From positions 1 to 34,044 of IMG/VR virus record IMGVR_UViG_3300008114_000086: a stretch of 34,044 nucleotides of DNA, one strand, 5' to 3'. Below the pieces are notes generated by a model that was given only the letters and a program-made list of their open reading frames with translations, did not search any database and was not told the origin of the DNA. This document shows, piece by piece, positions 1-7,404 of the stretch; the stretch's first letter is position 1; the number at the start of each line of letters is the position of its first letter. This DNA comes from a virus. The translations under genes were made by a program, and so were the position numbers.

Positions 1-1
1 A

Positions 2-604
2 GTAAAAGCCAAGGGCTATGTTTACTTTGATGGCGCCAAAGACTATGATGTAAATATCATAGGCGTGCGTAACTCTTCTACTGGAAATGATGTTACCAAC
101 TTATTTGATGACACTATGACTGTTGCTTACAAAGTAGCAGGTAAGTGGGTATTCCACCAATGGCAAGCTACTACAGACCCTGGAACAAAAGGTGTTAAAG
201 AGTATCACAACGCACAAGGTGTGGCTCGCTTAGTACCTGGACAATATCGTGGTAGTCACGGTATCGGTCTTCACCAAGGTAAATACGAAGCTTTAAAGCA
301 AGCCAAACCCGTAAAGGTTTACCGCGATGCCAACAAGGATATGACTTACGATGAGAAGTTAATCACCGAAGGTATCTATGGTATCAACATCCATAAAGCT
401 GGAGCTGACTCTACTTATGTAGAAAATTGGAGCGAAGGTTGCCAAGTGTTCAAGCGTGAGAAAGACTTTAACCAGTTTATGGATATTGTCCGTCAAGCTC
501 GTGGCATCCATGGTAATTCTTTTACCTATACTTTGATTGAGTCTGGCGATTTTATTGCTGCTGACAAAGCAAAAGGTGAGGCTAAGAAAGCCGCCAAAAA
601 ATAA
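2..604 (+). CDS. YkuD-like (L,D-transpeptidase-type) cell-wall enzyme, 5' partial
   Basis: The reading frame is open to the window edge, so the true start lies upstream; the internal GTG at 65 is not needed. The protein has a His-Gly-rich stretch (GQYRGSH, bases about 239-259), an INIHKAG motif with the His at 392-394, and WSEGCQVF with the Cys at 440-442. A His followed some 15 residues later by S-x-G-C is the signature of L,D-transpeptidase/YkuD-type catalytic domains; in Bacteroidota phages proteins of this type sit in lysis modules and probably act on peptidoglycan. It directly abuts the next gene (stop at 604, next start at 605). I infer a lysin or peptidoglycan-modifying role; hydrolase versus transpeptidase cannot be told from sequence. 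The tail is Lys/Ala-rich. Confidence 0.7.
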   Translation, partial: VKAKGYVYFDGAKDYDVNIIGVRNSSTGNDVTNLFDDTMTVAYKVAGKWVFHQWQATTDPGTKGVKEYHNAQGVARLVPGQYRGSHGIGLHQGKYEALKQAKPVKVYRDANKDMTYDEKLITEGIYGINIHKAGADSTYVENWSEGCQVFKREKDFNQFMDIVRQARGIHGNSFTYTLIESGDFIAADKAKGEAKKAAKK

Positions 605-1060
605 ATGAAACGATTGGGGACTATCAGTCTCTTATTCTTGGTCAACTCCTGCTTTTGTCAAACAATCTCAAAGGCAGGAGATGGCTGGGATACAAAAATT
701 GACAGTGCGATACAGATAATTAAAAAGTACGACTATCCTAAGTACGTTGTCTTTAAAGAAGTTTGTCAGCGAGTTGATTTTTGGAAAAGTTCTTTTTCTT
801 CCACAGGTATAGTTGACGGAGACTATACCATACTAGTAGCGGATGCAGATGTTAAGTTAAACTCAATCAATAACTTAGCCTGTGTCTTAGTTCATGAAAG
901 TCAGCATCTTATGTATGCAATGCAGGATAGTGACTTAAGTGAATCGGAAGAAGAATTTAGATGCTACTTGTACGAACTCTCCTTCGCAAAAAACATTCCA
1001 ACCCCCGAGCCTTGGTTACTGGCAAACATTTATGACAAATTGGAAAAATACAAAAAATGA
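605..1060 (+). CDS. Secreted HExxH putative zinc metallopeptidase
   Basis: This 151-residue protein begins with a Sec-type signal peptide (positive MKR, then a hydrophobic stretch to about residue 18). The Cys at 16 could serve as an atypical lipobox. Residues 97-101 read HESQH, a perfect HExxH zinc-binding motif within a helix (LVHESQHLMY), and an acidic cluster at 113-117 (ESEEE) could provide the third zinc ligand of a gluzincin-type peptidase. The start ATG follows the previous stop immediately and the end overlaps the next gene by ATGA, so it belongs to the same operon. Position between a cell-wall enzyme and a holin-like gene suggests a periplasmic or envelope role in lysis, but the substrate is unknown. 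I do not recognise the exact family. Confidence 0.6.
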   Translation: MKRLGTISLLFLVNSCFCQTISKAGDGWDTKIDSAIQIIKKYDYPKYVVFKEVCQRVDFWKSSFSSTGIVDGDYTILVADADVKLNSINNLACVLVHESQHLMYAMQDSDLSESEEEFRCYLYELSFAKNIPTPEPWLLANIYDKLEKYKK

Positions 1061-2094
1061 AAAAACTAATTCTGTTTGTAGTCGGGGTGTTGTGCCTTAC
1101 TACTAGCCTCTTTGCACAAAGTGCAAACACTTCTCCTGGAACTGGTCATTGGGTTGTAATTGACTCTGGCTATCAGGTTGCTACCACTACTGTCGGACAG
1201 ACAGTAGCACCTTTACATTTCTATAACACATCTACATCTGAAAAGATTACAGGTATGCAGTACAGAGTATTCTATGACAACACTGCGTTTACAGGTGTGG
1301 TTCCTTCCTTAAAGATTTCTACTTCAGACCAGTATCTTCAGTACGTAGACAGTAACGCACAAGGATTCTTAACTGTAACTCTAGCTTACACAGGTTCTAG
1401 TGCTAGCTTTAACTATTCTAATGGTGCTACTTTTGACCTTACGTTTACTCACGCAGCTAGTGCAGTTTGGAACAACTTAGATTCTATTAAGACTTTGAAA
1501 GTTGCAGGTGTTAAATCATTTGCAAACAAAGCTGCCACTAACTGGGGTAACGATACTACATTGGTAGTTTACTCTTATGGTGGTCGTTTCAATCAAAAGG
1601 TCTTAAGATTTGCTGCTAAGTTTAAAAACGTAACAGGTTCTGATGCTAAGAACTTGTGGGTTTCTTTAGAAAAGAAAGCTCCTTCAGGATCTTGGACTCA
1701 AGTAGAAGCCAAAGCAACTAACTCATTAGGTCATGTTGTGTTTCGTAAATTCTTAGACACTACTTACTGGGATGTACGTATGGTAGTTAAAGGAGACACA
1801 ATGACTCCAGGTAACGTATTCTCTACTGCAGATGCACAGAAGATTAACCAATCTATCTTAGCTCAATACACTCCTACAGGATTTGACTATTACACAATGG
1901 ATGTAAACAACACCAACGGAGATATTACTATTGCTGACGTATACTCAGTATACGGAAGATTGGCAGGTAGATTCTCGAGCTGGCCTAATTCTAAAAAGGA
2001 TGTAATGTTCTTCACAGTTGCTCAGTATAATTCTATTAACGGCTCTTCCACCAACCTTACCTCTACCTACTCTACCATTAATAACTTTGACTAA
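1057..2094 (+). CDS. Secreted cohesin-like/dockerin-like protein (upstream part of a broken gene)
   Basis: Signal peptide at residues 1-20 ending LFA|QS. Residues about 30-175 resemble a cohesin-type beta-sandwich (conserved YDNTAF and GATFDLTF segments). Residues about 180-250 look like an Ig-like domain. Residues 253-310 form a dockerin-like pair: a first half around STADAQKINQSIL, then the calcium-loop motif DVNNTNGDITIAD at 282-294. A tail of FFTVAQYNSI type follows. The frame stops at TAA 2092-2094, but the same frame continues immediately as sensible protein (KGDANSTGFK, then a second cohesin-like domain). The product is therefore probably the front part of a longer ancestral protein. 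It is coupled to the gene before by an ATGA overlap. Secretion to the cell surface is inferred; domain calls are by eye. Confidence 0.65.
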   Translation: MKKLILFVVGVLCLTTSLFAQSANTSPGTGHWVVIDSGYQVATTTVGQTVAPLHFYNTSTSEKITGMQYRVFYDNTAFTGVVPSLKISTSDQYLQYVDSNAQGFLTVTLAYTGSSASFNYSNGATFDLTFTHAASAVWNNLDSIKTLKVAGVKSFANKAATNWGNDTTLVVYSYGGRFNQKVLRFAAKFKNVTGSDAKNLWVSLEKKAPSGSWTQVEAKATNSLGHVVFRKFLDTTYWDVRMVVKGDTMTPGNVFSTADAQKINQSILAQYTPTGFDYYTMDVNNTNGDITIADVYSVYGRLAGRFSSWPNSKKDVMFFTVAQYNSINGSSTNLTSTYSTINNFD

Positions 2095-2809
2095 AAAGGA
2101 GACGCAAACTCTACTGGATTTAAGATGGCTCGTTTGACTCCTATCAAAATTGTCAACCAAGCTAACGCCAAAAAGTACATCATTGACAAAACAGTAAGTT
2201 ACGATGACCCTACTTTAGACGTAGTAGAAATCAACATGCCTAAAGTAACCGTAGATGCAGGTAACTTAGTAAACGTGCCTGTAAAAGTTTTAACTAACGG
2301 CAAGTCATTGGGTGCTCTTCAGTTAGACCTTAAGTATGATACAGCTTACTTAGAGTTTAAGAACGTAGAAGTAACTGATAAGATGATGAAGTGGACTTCT
2401 TATACCAACCCTTCTAACGGGTTATTGTCTTGGGGCGGTGCAGATTTAACCAACTCTAACTTGCTTGTAGATGGAGAACTTGCTTTTACACTACAGTTTG
2501 TTGCTAAGAAACCTCAAGACTCTTGGGCTACCGCAGCAATCTGGACATCAGAAAAGTACGTAGGAGACGACAAAGCAAAAGATATGGTCATCACTCCTGC
2601 TATGGGTATTATAGAAGTAAGACGTAAAGGTGTAGTTGCTATGAAAGACATCTCGTCTTTGTTAGTATATACAAACCATCTTAGACACAAAGATGCCCAA
2701 AGGTTCCTACACCTATACTCCTAGCTTAGAAAGACTATCTAACGGCACATACATCTTAACTTTGAAAACCAACAAAGACATATTAGATTCGAAACTATTA
2801 ATTATATAA
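2095..2809 (+). pseudogene. Downstream part of the broken gene: cohesin-like domain plus type IX-like sorting tail
   Basis: This stretch continues the previous gene in the same frame after one TAA codon. An ATG at 2125 could restart translation, but it would lack a signal peptide. Bases about 2224-2620 encode a clear cohesin-like domain (VTVDAGNLVNVPVKV, LDLKYDTAYLEF, LAFTLQF). Around 2665-2674 the coding sense moves to the +1 frame; in the original frame it ends at TAG 2722. The shifted frame runs to TAA 2807-2809 and encodes YTPSLERLSNGTYILTLKTN then SKLLII. That pattern (LxxGTYIxxL and a terminal K-L-hydrophobic end) resembles C-terminal sorting domains of the type IX secretion system. Two lesions suggest a decaying gene, a recent mutation or sequence errors; programmed recoding is less likely. 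Confidence 0.65.
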
Positions 2810-2813
2810 AACT

Positions 2814-3179
2814 ATGAGCCTTAAAGACAAACTTGGTTTTGGCCAAGCAGAACCCGTAGCAGTAGCAGATAACAATCGTTTTTACTACATGCTACAACAG
2901 ATGCAAGCTAACCGTTGGAAGATTACTGCCATTGTGTTAGGTTTGTTTACTTTAATTATTGTAGGCATTAACTCTGCCGTGTTCTTTGGAGCATCTATCG
3001 GAGAAGATTGGAAAGAACTATTACTTATTCTTTTAGGTGCCTTTGTAGGTAACTTGAATAAGGTAGTAGACTACTGGTTTAACTCTGAAGACCGTGACAA
3101 AATGTTGATAGCAAAGGTGGATGAGGAAGATGATACCCCAGAAATTTTAGCTGCTAAGTACAGTAAAAAAGAAGATTAA
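2814..3179 (+). CDS. Holin-like two-helix membrane protein
   Basis: The protein has 121 residues with two predicted membrane helices, at about 36-58 (ITAIVLGLFTLIIVGINSAV) and about 68-85 (LLLILLGAFVGNLNKVV). A soluble N-terminus precedes them and a strongly charged acidic/Lys tail follows. The segment GAFVGNLNKVVDYWFNSEDRD is typical of small holin-type proteins of Bacteroidota phages as I know them. Size, two-helix layout, charged end and position next to cell-wall enzymes all fit a holin that permits lysis through the inner membrane. It starts four bases after the end of the broken cohesin gene. It could instead be an antiholin or another small membrane protein. Confidence 0.65.
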   Translation: MSLKDKLGFGQAEPVAVADNNRFYYMLQQMQANRWKITAIVLGLFTLIIVGINSAVFFGASIGEDWKELLLILLGAFVGNLNKVVDYWFNSEDRDKMLIAKVDEEDDTPEILAAKYSKKED

Positions 3180-3194
3180 TAAGTAAATTTACAC

Positions 3195-3782
3195 GTGGCT
3201 TATCTTTACCGACATATTAGACTTGATAAAAATATTCCTTTTTATATAGGGATAGGTGTTGATGATGATGGAGGAAACTTCAGAAGATCCAAGGCAAAAG
3301 AACATCGTAATGAATACTGGCATAATATTGTAGCCAAAACAAGTTACAGAGTAGATATCATTATGAATGACTTGAGTTGGGAAGAAGCTTGTGCCAAAGA
3401 AAAGGAGTTTATTAAGTTATATGGAAGAAAAGATAAGTCTCAGGGTTTTTTAGCAAATCAAACTGATGGAGGTGATGGAGGTACTGGTGTAATTGTAAAA
3501 CCAGAAACACGAGAGAAGATACGGCAATTCCAAATTAGTTTAGATAAGAAAGGAAAACCAGGTAGGGTATGGACGCAAGAATCAAAAGATAAACTTGCAA
3601 ATACAATACGAGGAGTTAAGCATAGTCCTGAAGCTATCGAGAAGATGCGTAAGCCTAGGGAAAACACAGAAAATTATAAATATCCCAAAGCAAAAATACC
3701 ATGTCAAGTTTGTGGTTTTATGGCGCAACCTGCTGCAATTTCAAGATGGCACAATAAAAACTGTAAAAAAATTAATCCATAA
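3195..3782 (+). CDS. GIY-YIG homing endonuclease with NUMOD3 repeats and a zinc-finger tail
   Basis: The only in-frame start is GTG at 3195, since a stop lies just upstream. Residues 4-19 hold the two halves of the GIY-YIG core in the form YLY...FYIG, followed by basic residues (FRRSK) and a helix carrying the conserved Glu (EEACAKEKEFIKLYG). Residues about 100-150 contain repeated DNA-binding NUMOD3-type motifs (KPETREKIRQ, SKDKLANTIRGVKHSPEAIEKM). The C-terminus has C-x2-C-x12-H-x3-C, a probable zinc finger. Such enzymes nick or cleave specific DNA sites and spread as selfish free-standing genes between phage genes. Here it separates the holin-like gene from the small membrane protein gene. 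Its gene is more A-rich than its neighbours, consistent with independent acquisition. Confidence 0.9.
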   Translation: MAYLYRHIRLDKNIPFYIGIGVDDDGGNFRRSKAKEHRNEYWHNIVAKTSYRVDIIMNDLSWEEACAKEKEFIKLYGRKDKSQGFLANQTDGGDGGTGVIVKPETREKIRQFQISLDKKGKPGRVWTQESKDKLANTIRGVKHSPEAIEKMRKPRENTENYKYPKAKIPCQVCGFMAQPAAISRWHNKNCKKINP

Positions 3783-3786
3783 TATT

Positions 3787-4107
3787 ATGTCAGAAGAACA
3801 AGAAGAAGGCGGAATGTCTGGAGTTAAAAAGGCAATCATCGGAGCCATCACTACCGCAGTAACTGCAGGTGGTGCTTGGTTTGCTACTACTTTAGGTGGT
3901 GGAGATGAGCCTGCAGCTTCAGCAGCTACAGCTGCACCCGCACCCGTAATCAACATTACTAACAGTAATGAGAATCAGCAGAAGCAACAAAATAATGGCG
4001 GTGGCAACACTGTAATTATTAAAGAGAAAGCAGTACCAGCAGCAGCTCCTGCTCCAGCTCCAGCTCCTGCCGCTAAACCCCAAGCAGATGAAGAAGATCC
4101 TTGGTAG
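3787..4107 (+). CDS. Small Ala/Pro-rich membrane-anchored protein
   Basis: I chose ATG 3787, giving 106 residues, because the longer frame upstream lies inside the endonuclease gene and is not protein-like. After an acidic start there is one hydrophobic segment (about residues 14-32, AIIGAITTAVTAGGAWFAT). Then come a Gly/Asn/Gln-rich linker (NQQKQQNNGGG) and an Ala-Pro repeat (AAPAPAPAPAA) with an acidic end, EEDPW. A single anchor followed by an extended, Pro-rich, periplasm-spanning region is compatible with a spanin-like or other lysis accessory role, but no family is recognised. It overlaps the CsgG-family gene by 20 bases, indicating translational coupling. The sequence is low-complexity, so homology calls would be weak. 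Confidence 0.65.
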   Translation: MSEEQEEGGMSGVKKAIIGAITTAVTAGGAWFATTLGGGDEPAASAATAAPAPVINITNSNENQQKQQNNGGGNTVIIKEKAVPAAAPAPAPAPAAKPQADEEDPW

Positions 4108-4777
4108 TTTACTAATTGTAATCCTTGTCTATGGTTGTGGTTCTATGAAGACCACAACCGAGGATGAGGTTATTGAGAAAGCAGACATCTCTACTGTCTC
4201 TAACTACACGGACTCTATCAAGAGAACCGTGCAAGTTATCAGTATGGACATGACCAAAGTATTGGCTATGTACCCAGACTTACAAGAGAAGAACGTAGGT
4301 TTAGGTTTTGCAGAATCCGTATTAGATTATTTAGATGAGACAAATCGTTTTGTATTTACTGAAGAGAAGGGAGAAATCAAGGAAAGGATGGTAACCCAGT
4401 TTAAGGCTTCTAAAAAAGGAGTCTTTGAAGAACCCATTGATGGGAAAGGAAAGATTAAAGCAGCACAATACTTTGTGTATGTGACTGTTGCTGACTTTGC
4501 CGTAGATGAGGATGAAACTGTAGAAGGAGCTAAAGCTAAAGTAGTTGTTACTACCTTTATCCGTTTGCAAGTTCGTTTCGTAGATGCAAAAACAGGGCAA
4601 ATCTTTATAGGCTCAGGAGAAGGAGAATCCACTAAGACTGGAGAATCTTTCTTAAAGTCATTAGACGGAATGAAGTTTTCTCAAAGCACAGTAGGTAAGG
4701 CTACACGTAAATCACTAGAAACTGCTACAACTAAAGTGATTGAAAACCTTATCAAGAACGGTGTCTTTAAGAGTTAA
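4088..4777 (+). CDS. CsgG-family outer-membrane lipoprotein
   Basis: The protein has 229 residues. The N-terminus MKKILGSLLIVILVYGCGS is a lipoprotein signal with the lipidated Cys at 17. The body follows the CsgG plan as I know it: a VLDYLDETNRFVF segment (the 'grF' helix/strand), an alpha/beta segment with AAQYFVYVTVADF, then a strand pair RLQVRFVDAKTGQIFIGSGEGES corresponding to the family's hallmark 'R..D..TG.i' motif, and a final Ala/Thr-rich helix. CsgG forms a ring-shaped outer-membrane pore that exports curli subunits in bacteria. A phage copy next to several Sec-signal proteins suggests a phage-directed envelope pore or lipoprotein ring. Whether the full pore-forming barrel hairpins are present cannot be judged by eye. 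ATG at 4088 is inside the preceding gene's end. Confidence 0.75.
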   Translation: MKKILGSLLIVILVYGCGSMKTTTEDEVIEKADISTVSNYTDSIKRTVQVISMDMTKVLAMYPDLQEKNVGLGFAESVLDYLDETNRFVFTEEKGEIKERMVTQFKASKKGVFEEPIDGKGKIKAAQYFVYVTVADFAVDEDETVEGAKAKVVVTTFIRLQVRFVDAKTGQIFIGSGEGESTKTGESFLKSLDGMKFSQSTVGKATRKSLETATTKVIENLIKNGVFKS

Positions 4778-6209
4778 CATATTAATCTTATTGATGTGTA
4801 TAGGACTGAGTGTAAAAGCTCAGTCCTTCACATACTCGTACACAGACCCGTGTACAAAACAATTGAAGTTCATAAGTGCAGATATGAACTCACCCATAGT
4901 AATAAGTTACTACGGACAAGTAAAAAGTTTTAGTTACACAGAACTACAGGATGGTACTTTTGACAACTGGTTAAACTCTACCTACATAAACTTCAAAAAT
5001 GCCAAACCTTGTGAGGGAGTATTCTCAACAACTACAACTACGACCTCTACTACTACGGTAACTTCTCTAGTAAATAGTGTGATGAATCTAAACTCTTTAT
5101 CTAGTTTAGACTTATCTTCGACATCATCAATAGGATCTAGTGCTTCAGTAGGAAGTACAACATCCTCAGGAACAACAGGAACGACAGGTAAAAATGGAAG
5201 CTCGAATAATAAATCCCGTAGTAATGGAAGTAATAATACTACTGGGTCTTCTAGCAATAACTCTAGTCAAGGTGGCGAATCATCTGGACAAGGGTCCAAT
5301 ACGTCGTCGGAAGGACAAATAGACAACAATGGAAGCACTAATGGAAATAGTGGAAGCAGCGGTTCTTCTAACTCTGGGAGTAGTTCTGGGAGTGGTTCTA
5401 ATTCTTCTAATTCTAGTAATAGCAATGGTTCTAGCGGAAGCGGTAGTGGAGGTACAACTGGCAACAATAAATCTGAAGAGAAAACTCCTGAACAAGTCGA
5501 AGAACAAAAGTCCGAAACTCAACAAGCAGGAGGAAGCGCTTCAGCAAAGTCCGCAGCAAAAGGTAAAGTAGAAACACAGAAACCTGCAATCCTAGTTACA
5601 GGAGATATCGTAGGTGTTCAAACAATCAAAGACCAAGCACAAGATGCACGTGGTACAATGTCTCTAACTAAAGTTAAGGGAGATGGTACAGCATCAATTG
5701 GATTCTCAGCCGACTACATGCTTAACGCAAAGATTGGAAACTTCAATGCAATGCGTTCTTGGATGGGCGCAAACAACAAAGGACACAAGCATATCAACGT
5801 TCTTTCCGCAGGAGTTAACTTTATGCCTAAGTCTTACAACGGCTCAATGCTTTTTGTAAGGGTAAACTCTCTAAAGAATTTTACAGCACTATACGGAGCA
5901 GCAGGTTCTTATGGACAACTGTTTGAGGAGGAAGTTATCTCTACTTTATTGATTGGAGGTTTTATGTACAAAGGAAAGTTGAGTAAACAAATAGACGCTA
6001 CAATTATTGCTGCGGCTGTTTACGCTCCCTACACAAAGTATTATACGGAGAGTTTGTTTGAGTCTCAGCCAATCATAGTTCCCTTTCTAAACATAAACTA
6101 CTCTATAACTAAGACTTTTAAGTTTGGTTTAACTGGAGGAGGAACCTACATAGCAAACCAAGACATTGTTAACTATCAAATCTTAATGGGAGGTAAGTTA
6201 AAGATATGA
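4761..6209 (+). CDS. Secreted Ser/Gly-rich protein with beta-rich C-terminal domain
   Basis: I favour GTG 4761, which gives a clean signal peptide (SLRVNILILLMCIGLSVKA|Q); TTG 4740 is an alternative and both overlap the end of the CsgG-family gene. Numbering from TTG 4740, residues 28-92 are a small domain with two Cys (PC at 37-38 and 90-91). Residues about 96-245 are a very low-complexity Ser/Thr/Gly/Asn linker, and 246-280 are charged. Residues 281-489 form a beta-rich domain with alternating aromatic/hydrophobic strands, ending MGGKLKI, as in outer-membrane barrels or beta-sandwiches. The pairing with CsgG suggests export to, or residence in, the outer membrane. Function is unknown; a partner or substrate of the CsgG-like pore is an inference. 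It overlaps the next gene by ATGA. Confidence 0.65.
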   Translation: MSLRVNILILLMCIGLSVKAQSFTYSYTDPCTKQLKFISADMNSPIVISYYGQVKSFSYTELQDGTFDNWLNSTYINFKNAKPCEGVFSTTTTTTSTTTVTSLVNSVMNLNSLSSLDLSSTSSIGSSASVGSTTSSGTTGTTGKNGSSNNKSRSNGSNNTTGSSSNNSSQGGESSGQGSNTSSEGQIDNNGSTNGNSGSSGSSNSGSSSGSGSNSSNSSNSNGSSGSGSGGTTGNNKSEEKTPEQVEEQKSETQQAGGSASAKSAAKGKVETQKPAILVTGDIVGVQTIKDQAQDARGTMSLTKVKGDGTASIGFSADYMLNAKIGNFNAMRSWMGANNKGHKHINVLSAGVNFMPKSYNGSMLFVRVNSLKNFTALYGAAGSYGQLFEEEVISTLLIGGFMYKGKLSKQIDATIIAAAVYAPYTKYYTESLFESQPIIVPFLNINYSITKTFKFGLTGGGTYIANQDIVNYQILMGGKLKI

Positions 6210-7402
6210 GGTGGCTTATTGTTTTATTCTTATTCTCAGGCTCTCTAGAAGCACAGTTTACCTATTCTGGATACTTGTATAACGCAAATGGTTCTGGTGC
6301 CTCTAACGTAGCTGTAAAACTTTTTAAAAGTACAGCAGGGGCTACTACAAAGACAGGAACGCTAACTAAGATAACATCTGGTATTCCTTCTGATAGAGGA
6401 AGAGGAGGTTCTGTTTTACACTCTACCCTTAACACAGATGAGAAATCAGTTGCTGTAACTATTCCCTTTACGGTAAGTTATGCGGGTACAAATTATACAA
6501 GTGGTCACGTTAATGCTAACTCTTGGTTTACTTTTGGTACAAGTTCAAGTTCTGGTTATAACGGAAGTGCTACCAGTCCTAACCAACCCACCATCCATAT
6601 CGGCTCGGTAGATAATGGTTCTACAGATAATAACGTTTCTTATGTCTCGACTGAAGCTTACACAGATGGAACTTACGGAGATGTGTTTAGGGTTAGGTAC
6701 GAAGGTAACTGCAAATACAATCAAACAGGAATCAACTATGTTTGGGATTTGTACTTTATCAAGAATCAAACAGCAAAGCAGATAGTAGTTTGGAGAACAT
6801 TTACTGCTGATGGTTCAAACCAAGAGGTAATGGGTATATCCACAGGTAGTGCGTGGATGGCAAATTCATTCGTTACCTCAGGTACTTTTTCTAGCACTAG
6901 TTGGGAGATAACATCAACGTCAACCACAACAACCTCTTCTAGTTCTTTAGACGCTACAGCATACACAAACTCATCAGGCTATTATTCTTTCTCAAGAACT
7001 ACAGTTGCAGGGAATCAATTTACGATTCAAGTAGATGCGCCAACTAGAGTGCAAGCTTATACCACTACAGACATACAGAATATTTCTAACATAGTTTTAG
7101 GAAAGACTGCAATAAATGGACTTTCTTATCATATGTTTGATGTTAATGATGACGAGAGAATAAACATAGCAGACAAGTACTACATAGCTGCTAGGAAAGC
7201 AGGAAGATTTTCTAAGTGGAGAATCGCACCTGATGTAAGAATCTTTACCCTAGCTCAGTACAATGCCATAGTAGCTTCTAAAGTAAACGTACGTACAACT
7301 TACCCTGGAGTTAGTACGCATACAACCTCAACTTTAACTAGTGGAGGAACTCTGAATCTTTACCTTATAGCTCCAGGATACTCTGGGGCAGTAGCTTATT
7401 AA
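6206..7402 (+). CDS. Secreted protein with virion-surface-type beta domain and dockerin-like C-terminus
   Basis: Signal peptide MRWLIVLFLFSGSLEA|Q. Residues about 18-45 (FTYSGYLYNANGSGASNVAVKLF) and 247-278 (AYTNSSGYYSF...FTIQVDAP) together resemble a split carboxypeptidase-regulatory/Ig-like domain. Between them residues 80-235 form a beta domain starting IPFTVSYAGTNYTSGHVNANSWFTFG, a pattern I have seen in phage and marine surface proteins. Residues 285-340 are dockerin-like, with the calcium-loop-type segment DVNDDERINIAD at 312-323 and then RKAGRFSKW. The segment IFTLAQYNAI matches the tail of the dockerin in the gene at 1057. No cohesin or sorting tail follows; the protein ends GYSGAVAY. 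Function is unknown; calcium-dependent binding to a cohesin-like partner is an inference. Confidence 0.65.
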   Translation: MRWLIVLFLFSGSLEAQFTYSGYLYNANGSGASNVAVKLFKSTAGATTKTGTLTKITSGIPSDRGRGGSVLHSTLNTDEKSVAVTIPFTVSYAGTNYTSGHVNANSWFTFGTSSSSGYNGSATSPNQPTIHIGSVDNGSTDNNVSYVSTEAYTDGTYGDVFRVRYEGNCKYNQTGINYVWDLYFIKNQTAKQIVVWRTFTADGSNQEVMGISTGSAWMANSFVTSGTFSSTSWEITSTSTTTTSSSSLDATAYTNSSGYYSFSRTTVAGNQFTIQVDAPTRVQAYTTTDIQNISNIVLGKTAINGLSYHMFDVNDDERINIADKYYIAARKAGRFSKWRIAPDVRIFTLAQYNAIVASKVNVRTTYPGVSTHTTSTLTSGGTLNLYLIAPGYSGAVAY

Positions 7403-7404
7403 CC

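Noticed and set aside
2092-2094. TAA read through as a sense codon (alternative genetic code)
   Set aside because: Many clear genes here end with TAA (for example TerL, portal, capsid), and TAG and TGA also end genes, so stop-codon reassignment is not supported; a point mutation or sequence error is simpler.
2125-2724. Independent 199-residue gene starting at ATG 2125
   Set aside because: The frame is continuous with the upstream coding sequence across a single stop, has no signal peptide of its own, and its last 14 codons are out of frame relative to the apparent sorting tail.
3184-3191. TAAATTTA as a promoter for the homing endonuclease
   Set aside because: The last base does not match TAnnTTTG and no well-spaced TTG was identified.
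3595-3786. Upstream extension of the small Ala/Pro-rich gene
   Set aside because: It lies wholly inside the homing endonuclease in another frame and encodes nothing protein-like; ATG 3787 is the better start.
4982-5571. Several open frames on both strands over the Ser/Gly-rich linker
   Set aside because: They arise from the repetitive low-complexity codons of the secreted protein gene and have Leu/Pro/Glu-rich nonsense composition.
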